A stretch of DNA of 64,000 nucleotides from Brevibacterium ihuae. Lineage in GTDB: Bacteria; Actinomycetota; Actinomycetes; Actinomycetales; Brevibacteriaceae. The translations under genes were made by a program, and so were the position numbers. Below are positions 33,503 through 42,597 of the stretch, piece after piece. Where the stretch lies: assembly GCF_900184225.1 (NCBI RefSeq), contig NZ_FXWZ01000003.1:1491684-1555683 (forward strand). Direction: 5' to 3'. Every line of letters starts with the position of its first letter. The first letter of the stretch is position 1. The notes beneath the pieces were generated by a model, which was not told the origin of the DNA, made no database searches, and was given only the letters and a program-made list of their open reading frames with translations.

Positions 33503-34755
33503 CACGAGTCGCCCTCGGCCGGAGTCGTGTTCTCTCCGCGGGGGGAGTCCGGGGTCTGCTCCGCCGTGGCGCCGCGCGCCGAGGTGATGGCGTCCATGAC
33601 GGTCTCCACGCCGATCACCCCGAGGTAGCGGTGCCTGCTGCCGGTGACGATCGCATTGCTCGTCGAGGACACGAGCATGGTGTCGAGCGCGTCGTTGAGG
33701 GAGGCGCGGTCGCCGACCACCGGGAGGTCCTCGTCGCGCGCGGCGGGGAACTCGGTGAGCCGCTCGAGCTGGCGCGAGGAGTACCACTGCACGGGACGTT
33801 CGCGGTCGTCGAGGATGACGACGGCGTCGTCGGCGGAGCCCGAGCTGCGCAGGGCGGCGAGGGCGGCGGCGGGGCCGTCCGCGACGGGCGAGGTCACCGT
33901 CTCGCGCACCTCGGCGTCGGCGACGCGGCTCAGGGTGAGCTGCTTGAGGCCGGCGCCGGAGCCGATGAAGTTCTCGACGAAGTCGTTCGCGGGGTGCTTG
34001 AGGATCTGCTCGGGCGAGTCGTACTGGACGAGCTGGCCGCCCTCGGCGAAGATCGCGATCCAGTCGCCGAGCTTGACCGCCTCGTCGAAGTCGTGGGTGA
34101 CGCAGACGATGGTCTTCTTGAGCTCGGCCTGGATGCTGATGAGCTCGTCCTGCAGGCGCTGCCGGGTGATCGGGTCGACCGCGCCGAACGGCTCGTCCAT
34201 GAGGAGCACGGGCGGGTCGGCCGCCAGCGCGCGGGCCACGCCGATCCGCTGCTGCTGGCCGCCGGAGAGCTCGCGCGGGTAGCGGTCGCGATAGGTGTCG
34301 GGGTCGAGCGAGACGAGCTCGAGGAGCTCGTCGACGCGGGCGGCGATCCGGTCCTTGTCCCAGCCGAGCATCTTCGGCACGATCCCGATGTTCGTCGCCA
34401 CCGTCATGTGGGGGAAGAGTCCGCCGGCCTGGATGACGTAGCCGATCCGCCGCCGGAGCTTGTCGGCGTCCATCGTCGTGATGTCCTCGTCGTCCATGAT
34501 GATGCTGCCGGCGGTGGGCTCGATGAGCCGGTTGATCATCTTGAGCGTGGTCGTCTTGCCACAGCCGGAGGGGCCGACGAGCATGACGATGCTGCCGGCC
34601 GGGATCTCCATGGTGAGACCCCCGACCGCGGGCTTCGCCTGCCCGGGGTAGGTCTTGGTGATCTCGCGCAGGAAGATCTCTGCGCCCTGGGAGTCGGTCG
34701 ACGTCGGGGTGCGGTCCGCGGCGGTGTCGGCGGATCCGGTGAGCTGATCAGACAC
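33502..34755 (-). CDS. opuCA: Osmoprotectant ABC transporter ATP-binding protein with CBS domains
   Basis: 417 residues from the ATG at 34755, overlapping the first permease by 8 nt. Walker [10 protein letters not shown], signature LSGGQQQR, Walker B VLLMDEPFGAVDP and switch VCVTHDFDEA are present. Residues about 270-400 hold two CBS-like modules (VADGPAAALAALRSSGSADD and DRASLNDALDTMLVSSTSNA, then RYLGVIGVETVMDAI). CBS domains in OpuCA-type ATPases sense ionic strength or cyclic-di-AMP, so uptake is probably osmotically gated. Confidence 0.95.
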   Translation of the reverse strand: MSDQLTGSADTAADRTPTSTDSQGAEIFLREITKTYPGQAKPAVGGLTMEIPAGSIVMLVGPSGCGKTTTLKMINRLIEPTAGSIIMDDEDITTMDADKLRRRIGYVIQAGGLFPHMTVATNIGIVPKMLGWDKDRIAARVDELLELVSLDPDTYRDRYPRELSGGQQQRIGVARALAADPPVLLMDEPFGAVDPITRQRLQDELISIQAELKKTIVCVTHDFDEAVKLGDWIAIFAEGGQLVQYDSPEQILKHPANDFVENFIGSGAGLKQLTLSRVADAEVRETVTSPVADGPAAALAALRSSGSADDAVVILDDRERPVQWYSSRQLERLTEFPAARDEDLPVVGDRASLNDALDTMLVSSTSNAIVTGSRHRYLGVIGVETVMDAITSARGATAEQTPDSPRGENTTPAEGDS

Positions 34756-35389
34756 GGATACCTTTCGAGGTGGTCAACCGGCCGATGCCGACGAGGATGA
34801 GGTCGAGCACGAGTGCCAGGAGGATGATGCCGATGACGCCGACGACCACCGATTCGAGCGAGTTCGCACCGCCGAGGCGGGACAGCCCGGTGAAGATCAG
34901 GCCGCCGAGGCCGGGGCCCAGGGAGTAGGCGGCGATCGCGGCGATGCCCATGACCATCTGCGCGGAGACCCGGATGCCGGCGAGGATGACCGGCCAGGCC
35001 ACCGGCAGCTCGACGGTGAGGAGGGTGCGCATCCGGCTCATCCCGATGCCGCGCGCGGATTCCACGGTGGCGGACGGGACCGAGGCGAGCCCGACCACGG
35101 CGTTGCGGAGGATCGGGAGCGTGGCGAAGAACGTCACGACGATGACAGCAGGGGTGACGCCGTACCCCACGGGGGCGATGAGGAGACCGATGAGGGCGAA
35201 GGACGGGATCGTCAGGCCGATCGCGGTGACGGAGTTGGCCACCGACGTCCAGACCCCGGAGCGGTAGACGAGCGCGGCGATGACGATCGAGATGATGGTG
35301 GCGAGGATGAGGCACTGGACCACGAGGCTGAAGTGCTGCCAGCTGGCGAACGCGATCTGCGGGAATCGGTCCACCAGGTAATCCCACAT
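34748..35389 (-). CDS. opuCB: Osmoprotectant ABC transporter permease (first)
   Basis: 213 residues from the ATG at 35389 (MWDYLVDRFPQIAFASW). About six helices with the conserved PSFALIGLLIAPVGYGVTPA and the EAA-type loop ESARGIGMSRMRTLLTVELP. First gene of the operon permease-ATPase-permease-binding protein. A possible osmotic promoter would lie in the 273-nt gap upstream, which also has a terminator hairpin. Confidence 0.92.
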   Translation of the reverse strand: MWDYLVDRFPQIAFASWQHFSLVVQCLILATIISIVIAALVYRSGVWTSVANSVTAIGLTIPSFALIGLLIAPVGYGVTPAVIVVTFFATLPILRNAVVGLASVPSATVESARGIGMSRMRTLLTVELPVAWPVILAGIRVSAQMVMGIAAIAAYSLGPGLGGLIFTGLSRLGGANSLESVVVGVIGIILLALVLDLILVGIGRLTTSKGIRV

Positions 35390-35469
35390 CGTCGCTGCCC
35401 CTGTCGGTTCGTCGTCGCGTCTGTCCGGTCTCGTGCGCACTTCGCTTCAGTGCTGCTCACACGCTGCGT

Positions 35470-35511
35470 CGCCGGTCCCGCCCATCCGTGTTCGGGTGAG
35501 CGGGACCGGCG
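35470..35511 (-). terminator. Hairpin downstream of the luciferase-like gene
   Basis: CGCCGGTCCCGC pairs perfectly with GCGGGACCGGCG across an 18-nt loop. It follows the leftward gene at 35663 and precedes the OpuC operon. The rest of the 273-nt gap shows nothing else certain. Confidence 0.6.
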
Positions 35512-35662
35512 GAGCGCGCAGTGCGTCCACGGTAACGGCAGCGCCGCGGCATTCCCAGCCGCTGGGGTGTCCTGGGGAGATCCGTGTCCAAGTCGTGACC
35601 TCGGAGTACGGGCGCGGGTGCGCGGTCCCGGACAGCTCGACCGGGGCCTCCGGCCGGTGGCG

Positions 35663-36691
35663 TCAGCTGAGCATGTCGCGGACGAGCGGGACGACCTTCT
35701 CGCCGTAGAGCTCGATGCTGTGCATGATCTTCTCGTGGGCGAGGGGGCCGGTGCTGACCTTGAGATCGAACCGGGTGGCGCCGAGCGACCGCATGCCGGC
35801 GGCGATCTTCGCGGCGACCGTCTCCGGCGAGCCGACGGCCATCGAGCCGTGCCGCACCTCGTGCTCGAAGGAGGCCCGCGAGGGGCGGCCCCAGCCGCGT
35901 TCGGCGCCGATCCGTTCGACCTGTGCGGTGTAGGGCTCGTAGATCTCCTCCATCGCCTGCTCATCGGTGTCGGCAACGTGGCCGTAGGAGTGGTAGCCCA
36001 CCGGATTCCCCTCGGTCCCGCCGAGCTCGGCGAGCGCGCGCCGGTAGAGATCGGCGAAGGGGGCGAAGCGGTCGACCGGACCGCCGATGATCGCGAGCAT
36101 GAGCGGGAGGTCGTAGTGGGCCGCGCGGATCACCGACTGCGGGCTGCCGCCGACCGCGATCCAGGTCTTCAGCTGCCCGCTCTCGATGGGCGGGTAGAGG
36201 GTGACATCGGTGAGGTCCTGCGTGTGGGTGCCCTGCCACGTGACCGGCTGCTCGGTGCGGAGCTTCGCGAACAGCGCGAGCTTCTCCTCGAACAGCTCCT
36301 CGTAGTCCTCGAGGCGGTAGCCGAACAGCGGGAACGACTCGGTGAAGGACCCACGGCCGAGGATGACCTCCGCGCGGCCCGAGCTCAGGGCGTCGAGCGT
36401 GGCGAAGCGCTCGTGGACGCGCACCGGGTCGTCGGAGCTCAGCACGGTGACCGCGGAGCCCAGTCGGATGCGCTCGGTGCGGGCGGCGATCGCGGCGAGC
36501 ACCATCTCCGGGGCGGAGACGGCGAAGTCGTCGCGGTGGTGCTCGCCGATGCCGATGAAGTCGAGGCCGACCTCATCGGCGCGGACACCCTCCTCGACGA
36601 CGTTGCGGACGGTCTGGGCGTGGGAGAGGAGCGCACCGTCGGGGCCGGCGGTGACGTCGCCGAAGGTGTCGATGCCGAATTCGTGTGTCAT
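35663..36691 (-). CDS. Luciferase-like (LLM) flavin- or F420-dependent oxidoreductase
   Basis: 342 residues from the ATG at 36691. TIM-barrel of the bacterial-luciferase superfamily: GLDFIGIGEHHRDDF, SAPEMVLAAIAARTERIRLG, LDALSSGRAEVILGRGSF and GGSPQSVIRAAHYDLPLMLA. FMN or F420 is the usual cofactor and monooxygenation or reduction the usual reaction; the substrate is open. It is divergent from a Rossmann-fold gene. Confidence 0.9.
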   Translation of the reverse strand: MTHEFGIDTFGDVTAGPDGALLSHAQTVRNVVEEGVRADEVGLDFIGIGEHHRDDFAVSAPEMVLAAIAARTERIRLGSAVTVLSSDDPVRVHERFATLDALSSGRAEVILGRGSFTESFPLFGYRLEDYEELFEEKLALFAKLRTEQPVTWQGTHTQDLTDVTLYPPIESGQLKTWIAVGGSPQSVIRAAHYDLPLMLAIIGGPVDRFAPFADLYRRALAELGGTEGNPVGYHSYGHVADTDEQAMEEIYEPYTAQVERIGAERGWGRPSRASFEHEVRHGSMAVGSPETVAAKIAAGMRSLGATRFDLKVSTGPLAHEKIMHSIELYGEKVVPLVRDMLS

Positions 36692-36761
36692 GTCCGGGAG
36701 AACCTGGTTGAAGGTGCAATTATTCCGGAATACCCCGCCCCGGGGCCCGGTTGTCCCGGAT

Positions 36762-37487
36762 GTGACCACCGCACCCGCTCCCATCACCATCGGCATCCTC
36801 GGCGTCGGCAAGCTCGGCACCGCGCTCGGCCGCCTCGTCCTCGACGCCGGGTACGACCTCGTGCTCGCCGGTCGGCCCGCAGCGCAGGACGATCCGATGC
36901 TCGGACTCATCGTGTCGAGCCTGCTCCCCGAGGCGCGCCTCACCGATTTCGCGACGCTCGCCGTCGCGGCCCGGGTGACGATCCTCGCCGTTCCCCGCCC
37001 CGCCCTCGCCGAGGTCGACCTCGGCGCCCTGCGCGGGATCGTCGTCGATGCGACGAATGCCTGGGAGGCGACCGACGGCGCGCCCCCGGATGCCGGCGTC
37101 GGCGGGTCGGACGTCGGGGGCGGGGGATTCGCGGCACTCGCCGCCGCCCATCCCCATCTGTCGTTCGTCCGGGCGCTCAACCATGCCGCGTACACCGACC
37201 TCGGCGCGGACGCGCGGCCCGCCGGGGTGCCGGGGAGGAGGGCGCTCGGCGTCGCCGGCGGAGCGCCTGCGGTCGACGCCATCGCGGGGCTCGTCGATGC
37301 GTTCGGCTTCGACCCCGTGGTCCTCGATGCGGAGCAGGCCCATCTCCTCGACGTCGACGGGCCGGTGTTCGGCAGGCGGCTCGAGCGGGCTGAGTTCGAG
37401 GCGGCCGTCGGCATCCCCGGCGGTCGAGCGGTCGATGAGCGCACCTCGGGGGGCGGCGACATCGTGAGGGGCGTCCCGTCCGTCTGA
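36762..37487 (+). CDS. NADP oxidoreductase coenzyme F420-dependent-like Rossmann protein
   Basis: 241 residues from a GTG at 36762. The N-terminal Rossmann fold is clear: ITIGILGVGKLGTALGRLVL (G-x-G-x-x-G), then YDLVLAGRP and VTILAVPRPALAEVDL. This resembles F420H2:NADP reductases and proline-biosynthesis dehydrogenase-like proteins. The C-terminal part (FVRALNHAAYTDLGADARP, VVLDAEQAHLLDVDGPVFG) fits NAD(P)-binding F420-reductase relatives. No ATG is available close by. Its divergent partner may use F420 or FMN. Confidence 0.75.
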   Translation: MTTAPAPITIGILGVGKLGTALGRLVLDAGYDLVLAGRPAAQDDPMLGLIVSSLLPEARLTDFATLAVAARVTILAVPRPALAEVDLGALRGIVVDATNAWEATDGAPPDAGVGGSDVGGGGFAALAAAHPHLSFVRALNHAAYTDLGADARPAGVPGRRALGVAGGAPAVDAIAGLVDAFGFDPVVLDAEQAHLLDVDGPVFGRRLERAEFEAAVGIPGGRAVDERTSGGGDIVRGVPSV

Positions 37488-37604
37488 CGGTCGGGTGCCC
37501 TCGGGCCCGCCGCCGCTTCGCTAGGCTCGGACGTGACGCGCGTCTCATCGCTGGGGCGCCCCCGCGCAGACAACGGCCGTGACCGGCCGACCCGAGGAGG
37601 ACCC

Positions 37605-38402
37605 ATGACCCATACCTTCGACGAAGCGATCGCGCTCACCCCGGACGGCAGCGGTGCGATGACCGCGCACACGCACCCGGCGTGGGCGAACATGGTGGGG
37701 CCCTACGGCGGGATCACCGCCGCGGTCGCCCTGCAGGCCGTGCTCGAGCATCCCGAGGTGCAGGGCCGGCCGGCGGCGCTCACGCTCAACTACACCGCGC
37801 CGATCGCCGACGGCGAGTACACCGTCCGCGCGGAGCCGGCGCGCACGAACCGGTCGAACCAGCACTGGACGATCACGGCGACGCAGAACGGCGAGGTCAC
37901 GGTCACCGGCACCGCGCTGTTCGCGCAGATGCGCGAGACCTGGTCCGACACCGAGGCCGAGTTCCCGCAGGTGCCGCCCCCGGCCGAGGTCGCTCCCCGG
38001 CCCGGCGGACTGCCGCTGCCGTGGCTCAACCAGTACGAGATGCGGTTCGTCACCGGCGAGATCCCGGAGAGCCCGGAGCACGCGACCGAGGACTCGGTGA
38101 CGCGGCAGTGGTTCCGCCATGCCGAGCCGCGGGCCTGGGACTTCCCGGGGATCGCCTCGGCGTGCGACGTGTTCTTCCCCCGGGTGTACCTGCGGACGGG
38201 GGAGCGGAAGCCTGCGGGAACCGTGAGCTTCACCGCGTACTTCCACGCCGGTGCCGAGGAGCTCGCCGCGCAGGGCGACTACCTGCTCGGGACCGCCCGG
38301 GGATCGCGGTTCGGCGAGGGGCTGTTCGACCAGTCCGCGCAGATCTGGGGCGAGTCCGGGGACCTGCTCGCCACCACCCACCAGCTCGTGTACTTCAAGT
38401 AG
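37605..38402 (+). CDS. Thioesterase-family protein (double hot-dog, TesB-like)
   Basis: 265 residues from the ATG at 37605 with a good GAGGAGG site. Starts MTHTFDEAIALTPDGSGAMT. Hot-dog features are PAWANMVGPYGGITAAVALQ, RPAALTLNYTAPIADGEYTV and a second half with GTVSFTAYFHAGAEEL. Members hydrolyse acyl-CoA thioesters in the cytoplasm; the acyl chain is unknown. It begins 117 nt after the Rossmann gene and ends before a bidirectional terminator. Confidence 0.85.
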   Translation: MTHTFDEAIALTPDGSGAMTAHTHPAWANMVGPYGGITAAVALQAVLEHPEVQGRPAALTLNYTAPIADGEYTVRAEPARTNRSNQHWTITATQNGEVTVTGTALFAQMRETWSDTEAEFPQVPPPAEVAPRPGGLPLPWLNQYEMRFVTGEIPESPEHATEDSVTRQWFRHAEPRAWDFPGIASACDVFFPRVYLRTGERKPAGTVSFTAYFHAGAEELAAQGDYLLGTARGSRFGEGLFDQSAQIWGESGDLLATTHQLVYFK

Positions 38403-38441
38403 CCGGTCGACGCAGAAGGACGGTGCGACGCCCGAACGGCC

Positions 38442-38481
38442 GAGGCCCCGCCTGCCGCGATGATCGCGGGGGCGGGGCCTC
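38442..38481. terminator. Strong GC hairpin between thioesterase and MHS transporter genes
   Basis: GAGGCCCCGCC pairs with GGCGGGGCCTC, extended by GCGA/TCGC near a small loop. Placed between convergent genes. Confidence 0.75.
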
Positions 38482-38541
38482 GTGCGCGGCGGTTCGAACC
38501 GGAGTCCGGCCGGAACAGCGCGGCGTCGGAGCGCCGTCTTC

Positions 38542-40002
38542 TCAGTGCTTGAAGTCCGGCAGATCCTGGCTCATCCGCGGAGCGACGATGCCGGCGAACG
38601 CCGTGAACAGCGAGACCGCGACGAGCAGCGCGGCTGCCGGCCACCAGTGGTTGTCCACCGAGGCCACCATCGCGGTCGTGAGCAGCGGGACGAAGCCACT
38701 GAGCATGCCCGCGGTGTTCTGCGCGAACGCCACTCCCGTGTAGCGGGTCTTGGCCGGGAACAGGCCGGTGAGCACAGTGCCGGAGGCGGCGTACGGGAAG
38801 GACAGCGCGGCGACGGCGATCGTCATCCCGAGGACGACGAGCACGGGGTTGCCGCTGTCGATGAGGAGGAAGGCCGGGAACGCGATGAGCGCGGAGACGA
38901 TGCCGCCGTATAGCACGACCCTGCTCGCGCCGAACATCCCGCCCAGCCGGCCGCCGATGATGAGCACCGGGATCTCCACGACGGCGGCGATGAGGGTGCC
39001 GAGCAGCATCGTCTCGCTCGTCTGGCCGAGGACGTTGACGCCGTACCAGACGACGAAGGTCGTGACGAGGTAGAAGCCGCCCACGCCCAGCAGGGCCGCG
39101 GCCATGCCGATGATGATGTGCTTCCACGATTCGCGCAGGGTGGTGCTGATCGGGGCCTTGACGATCTCGTCGGACTCCATGAGCTCCTGGAACACCGGCG
39201 ACTCGTCGAGCTTCGAGCGGATCCAGATCGCGAGCAGGAGCATGGGGATCGCCGCGAGGAACGGGATCCTCCAGCCGAAGGAGTCGAAGTTCTGCTGCGA
39301 GAAGAAGAGGGTGGCGAGGAAGAACCCGCCGGAGGACAGGATGGTGCCGATCGGGGAGCCGATCTGCGGGATCGCGGCATAGCGCGCGCGGTGCTTGAGC
39401 GGGGCGTTCTCGACGACGATCGTCATCGCGCCGGCCCACTCGCCGCCGACGAAGAGGCCCTGGACCACGCGGAGGAGCACGAGGAGGATCGGGGCGAAGA
39501 TGCCGATCGCCGCGTAGGTCGGGAGCATGCCGATGAGGCCGGTGACGATGCCGATGCCGACGATCGTGACCATGAGGGTCTTGCGACGCCCGATCTTGTC
39601 GCCCATCCGACCGAAGATCATGCCGCCGATCGGGCGGGCCACGAGTCCGACCCCGAAGGTCGCGAACGAGGCCATCGCGGCCGCGGCGGCGTTCTCGTTG
39701 GTGAAGTACTGGACGTTGAAGACGAGGGCGGCGGCCGCGCTGAAGAGGAAGAAGTCGTACCACTCCATCGCGGTGCCGACGAGAGCACCGAGGGTGACCT
39801 TGCGCGCTTCGGCCTCGGTGAGCTGCCGGGTGGCACCGGCCTCGAGGTTGGCGGACGTAGTGCGGGGGCCGGACTGCGGTTCGGGGTGCTCATTGCGTCC
39901 TCCTGGATCGTGGTGGGAGTCTGGCTCTCTGTCGACAGCCGAGACTACGCCGGAGGACGCGCGCGGATCATTGCCGTCAGGTAACGGGATTCCCGACGGC
40001 AC
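38542..40002 (-). CDS. MFS transporter of the metabolite:H+ symporter (MHS) family, N-terminal frame uncertain
   Basis: Open frame of 486 codons. The conserved part starts near residue 65 (LTEAEARKVTLGALVGTAME) and has twelve helices. The MHS signatures are EWYDFFLFSAAAALVFN, the loop GRMGDKIGRRKTL and RVVQGLFVGGEWAGAM. MHS proteins carry organic acids, osmolytes or aromatic acids with protons. The best ribosome site (AGGAGG, 5 nt before the ATG at 39893) leads into MSTPNRSPAPALRP, which is out of frame by one base. No in-frame start with a good site exists, so either a 1-nt change has broken the native start or the ATG at 40002 is used. Confidence 0.8.
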   Translation of the reverse strand: MPSGIPLPDGNDPRASSGVVSAVDREPDSHHDPGGRNEHPEPQSGPRTTSANLEAGATRQLTEAEARKVTLGALVGTAMEWYDFFLFSAAAALVFNVQYFTNENAAAAAMASFATFGVGLVARPIGGMIFGRMGDKIGRRKTLMVTIVGIGIVTGLIGMLPTYAAIGIFAPILLVLLRVVQGLFVGGEWAGAMTIVVENAPLKHRARYAAIPQIGSPIGTILSSGGFFLATLFFSQQNFDSFGWRIPFLAAIPMLLLAIWIRSKLDESPVFQELMESDEIVKAPISTTLRESWKHIIIGMAAALLGVGGFYLVTTFVVWYGVNVLGQTSETMLLGTLIAAVVEIPVLIIGGRLGGMFGASRVVLYGGIVSALIAFPAFLLIDSGNPVLVVLGMTIAVAALSFPYAASGTVLTGLFPAKTRYTGVAFAQNTAGMLSGFVPLLTTAMVASVDNHWWPAAALLVAVSLFTAFAGIVAPRMSQDLPDFKH

Positions 40003-40056
40003 CTGCCCCGGTCGACCGCGAGGTCGACCGGGGCAGGTGGACTCGATCCGTCCGGA

Positions 40057-41346
40057 TCAGCTGGGCCGGTGGGGGAGGTAGACCTCTTCGAAGAGCTGCG
40101 CGGCGAACGGCGTGAAGTCGAAGTCCTCGACGTCGTACCACTCGTCGAGCGTGCTGAAGTCCCCGCCCTCCTCGTAGCCGAGCTCCTCGGCGACGCCGGA
40201 CCACTTGTCCGCAGCGTCCTTCATCCGCTGGGAGGCGTCGGAACCGATGAGTCCGTCCTCCTCGACCTGGGCGATGAGCTCGTCGTTCGTCTCCTTGTAC
40301 TTCTTCTCCGCCTCCGGATCGAGCGGCGTCATCTCGCCGCCGGCCTCGCGGAGCTGCTTGACGCCTGCGGCGTTGCCGTTGGCGATGACCTCGGAGCTCG
40401 CGACGAAGCCGGGCTCACCCGCATCGAAGATGATCTGCTGGTAGGCGAGCGGGAGGTTCTGGAAGTTCGATCCGGCGAGCATCGCGCCGGCCCCGCGGCT
40501 CGACAGGCTCGACTCCGGCGATGCGTAGGAGACGTTCGGGGCGATCTGGAGGAGACCGGCCTCCTCGGACGGGAGCAGCTGCGCGAGCGTGCAGTCGACG
40601 GTGCCGCGCTGGATCGCCTCGAACACCTCGACGTACTCCATCGACACCGGGGTGGCGCCGAGGTTGCTCGCCACGGCCTCGAGCGACACGCTGGGGATGC
40701 GGACCTGGCGGCCCTTCCAGTCGTCGAGCGTGGTGCCGGCATCGGAGCAGATCGCGTGGTGGTTGCCCGTGCTCACCACCGGGGTGAGCGGCACGATGCC
40801 CTGCTCCTCGTACCCGGCGAGGATCTCCTCGGAGTTCCAGGCCATGTCGATGATCGCGGCGTTGCCCACGAGCTCGCCGACGACGGGGGAGTTCGGCAGC
40901 CCCGCCGAGGTGGTGGCGAGCGCGTCGAAGGCCGGATAGGTGGAGGGGTCGTAGATCGGCAGGGCGTAGGAGACGTCGATGCGGCCGTCGGCCAGGGCAT
41001 CGTCGATCTCCGAGTAGCCCGCGATCGCCTGCGCCCAGATGACCTCGACGGTGATCTTCCCGCCGGAGCGCTCCTCGACGTACTCCTTGAAGTCATGGGC
41101 CGACTGGGCGGAGACGGAGTTCGGGCCCTGGGCGCCGGCCTGGTAGACGATGTTCATCGGGTCGAGCTCGGCGAGAGCGGCGTCGACGTCCTCCTGGGAC
41201 GCCCCGTAGTCGAATCCGGTGCCGCCGCCGGTGCCCCCGCCTCCTCCGCCGCTGCCGGCGGATCCGGCGCAGGCGCTGAGGGCGAGGACGGCTGTCGCTG
41301 TGATGGCGGCAGCGGACAGGAATCGGGGAGATCGAACAGTGGTCAT
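40057..41346 (-). CDS. TRAP-type (DctP-like) substrate-binding lipoprotein 1
   Basis: 429 residues from the ATG at 41346. Lipobox LSAC in AVLALSACAGSAG, then a Gly-rich linker. The DctP-family fold is visible in MNIVYQAGAQGPNSVSAQSA, YVEERSGGKITVEVIWAQAI, GRIDVSYALPIYDP and FEAIQRGTVDCTLAQL. TRAP binding proteins deliver organic acids to a DctQ/DctM pair; no such membrane genes are nearby. A close paralogue lies at 42598 on the other strand. Being a lipoprotein is typical of Gram-positive TRAP or tripartite systems. Confidence 0.88.
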   Translation of the reverse strand: MTTVRSPRFLSAAAITATAVLALSACAGSAGSGGGGGGTGGGTGFDYGASQEDVDAALAELDPMNIVYQAGAQGPNSVSAQSAHDFKEYVEERSGGKITVEVIWAQAIAGYSEIDDALADGRIDVSYALPIYDPSTYPAFDALATTSAGLPNSPVVGELVGNAAIIDMAWNSEEILAGYEEQGIVPLTPVVSTGNHHAICSDAGTTLDDWKGRQVRIPSVSLEAVASNLGATPVSMEYVEVFEAIQRGTVDCTLAQLLPSEEAGLLQIAPNVSYASPESSLSSRGAGAMLAGSNFQNLPLAYQQIIFDAGEPGFVASSEVIANGNAAGVKQLREAGGEMTPLDPEAEKKYKETNDELIAQVEEDGLIGSDASQRMKDAADKWSGVAEELGYEEGGDFSTLDEWYDVEDFDFTPFAAQLFEEVYLPHRPS

Positions 41347-41432
41347 GGGGGGTTCCTCCTCGTCGAGGACGCTCGCGTGGCGCGCTGTCGGTCGGGGTCG
41401 TGCGTGAGCCCACGGCGTTGTGGCTCAGATCA

Positions 41433-41438
41433 CTTATA
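41433..41438 (-). promoter_or_regulatory. -10 box (TATAAG) of the TRAP binding-protein 1 gene
   Basis: TATAAG on the minus strand in an AT-rich patch, with about an 80-nt leader to the ATG at 41346. No convincing -35. Confidence 0.4.
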
Positions 41439-41522
41439 CCACCGATGGGCCGAATTCTTGAGTCCGACGTCAGATTCGCTTCGTTGCGGCGGGCGTGCAG
41501 ATGAGCTGCAGAACGGTGGGCG

Positions 41523-42356
41523 TCAGTGCGGCAGCGCCTCGTGCGAGGGCTGGTGACGGCGCCGGGAGGCCTCGCGCCGGTGCTCCTGGGCGACCTCGCG
41601 CACCGAGGACGCGCGGTGCCGGGTGCGGAGCCGGACGTAGATCCAGCGCCCGATGCAGGCGGCGAGCGCCCAGGCGGTCCCGGTCACCGCCCCGGCCAGG
41701 ACGTCGGTGAGCCAGTGGTGCCCGAGGTAGATGCGCGAGGTGCCCATGAGCACGCTGAACACGGCCAGCCCGGTGAGCGTGAGGACCCGGCCCCGGCGGC
41801 TGCGCACATACAGCAGGACGAGATAGGCGAGCACGGTGGCGATGACGAACGTGTTGAGCGTATGACCGCTCGGGAAGCTGGGCGAGTGCTCGAACGGAGG
41901 CACTGCTTCGGTGAGCGGGGGACGCGCCCGTCCGGTCATCGTCTTCCCCTGGGTGGTGAGGAAGAGCGACCCGGCGACGGCCACGACCATGAGCACGAGC
42001 GGAGTGCGGGTGCGCCACCACCACGTGAGCGCGATGATGGTCGTGCCGGCGAGGATCGGCATCCCGATCGTGCCCCCGAGGTGGGTGAAACCCGTGACCA
42101 CCGTGTTGAGCCAGTCCGTGCGCTGTGCGAGCATCCAGGCGTGCACCGGGCCGTCGATCCGCTGGGCCTCTCCTCCTGCCTGGACCGCCTCGTAGAGGTC
42201 CTCCAGGGCGTCGAGCGAGAGGGCGATGACGAGGAAGACGGCGGCGGCCGGGAGCAGGCCGATGAGGCGGGCGGTGAGCTTCGCGACGCGTCCGGGCGAT
42301 GCGGTCGGGGCGGTCTCCTCCGGCTGCGCCTGCGAGCCGGGTGCGCGATGATCCAT
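41523..42356 (-). CDS. PAP2-family membrane phosphatase
   Basis: 277 residues from the ATG at 42356. About six helices. The three phosphatase motifs are present: KTMTGRARPPL, FPSGHT and SRIYLGHHWLTDVLAG. The catalytic His lies in the last two. It hydrolyses lipid or isoprenoid phosphates at the outer face of the membrane; undecaprenyl pyrophosphate phosphatase or phosphatidic-acid phosphatase activity is possible. It stands between the two TRAP-type binding proteins without an obvious link. Confidence 0.9.
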   Translation of the reverse strand: MDHRAPGSQAQPEETAPTASPGRVAKLTARLIGLLPAAAVFLVIALSLDALEDLYEAVQAGGEAQRIDGPVHAWMLAQRTDWLNTVVTGFTHLGGTIGMPILAGTTIIALTWWWRTRTPLVLMVVAVAGSLFLTTQGKTMTGRARPPLTEAVPPFEHSPSFPSGHTLNTFVIATVLAYLVLLYVRSRRGRVLTLTGLAVFSVLMGTSRIYLGHHWLTDVLAGAVTGTAWALAACIGRWIYVRLRTRHRASSVREVAQEHRREASRRRHQPSHEALPH

Positions 42357-42455
42357 GGTCCCGATTCTCGCTCATGCGCGGACCGGCCCACGCGCTGGGC
42401 GCCCGTCGGCCGGATCGTCGGCCCGGGGCCGTTCCACCTGCGAATACGCGGGGGC

Positions 42456-42477
42456 GTGATGAAAATGTGATGAAAAT
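42456..42477. promoter_or_regulatory. Perfect tandem 11-bp repeat (GTGATGAAAAT twice)
   Basis: GTGATGAAAAT at 42456-42466 is repeated without gap at 42467-42477, in an AT-rich patch of an otherwise 70% GC region. The 11-bp period equals one DNA turn, the pattern of OmpR-family response-regulator sites. It lies about 120 nt before the second TRAP binding-protein gene and near the divergent PAP2 gene. Confidence 0.6.
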
Positions 42478-42597
42478 TGAACGAATTGCGGGTTACTCTG
42501 GCGTCAGTTCTGCGGCACTCACTGTCGAGGCGCCCTCAGAGCCGACGCGGGTCCCCGGATCCGCTCGACCGTTCGCACGATCGACGATGGAGTTGAA

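Noticed and set aside
36760-36762. ATG overlapping the GTG start of the Rossmann-fold gene
   Set aside because: It is out of frame with the G-x-G-x-x-G protein.
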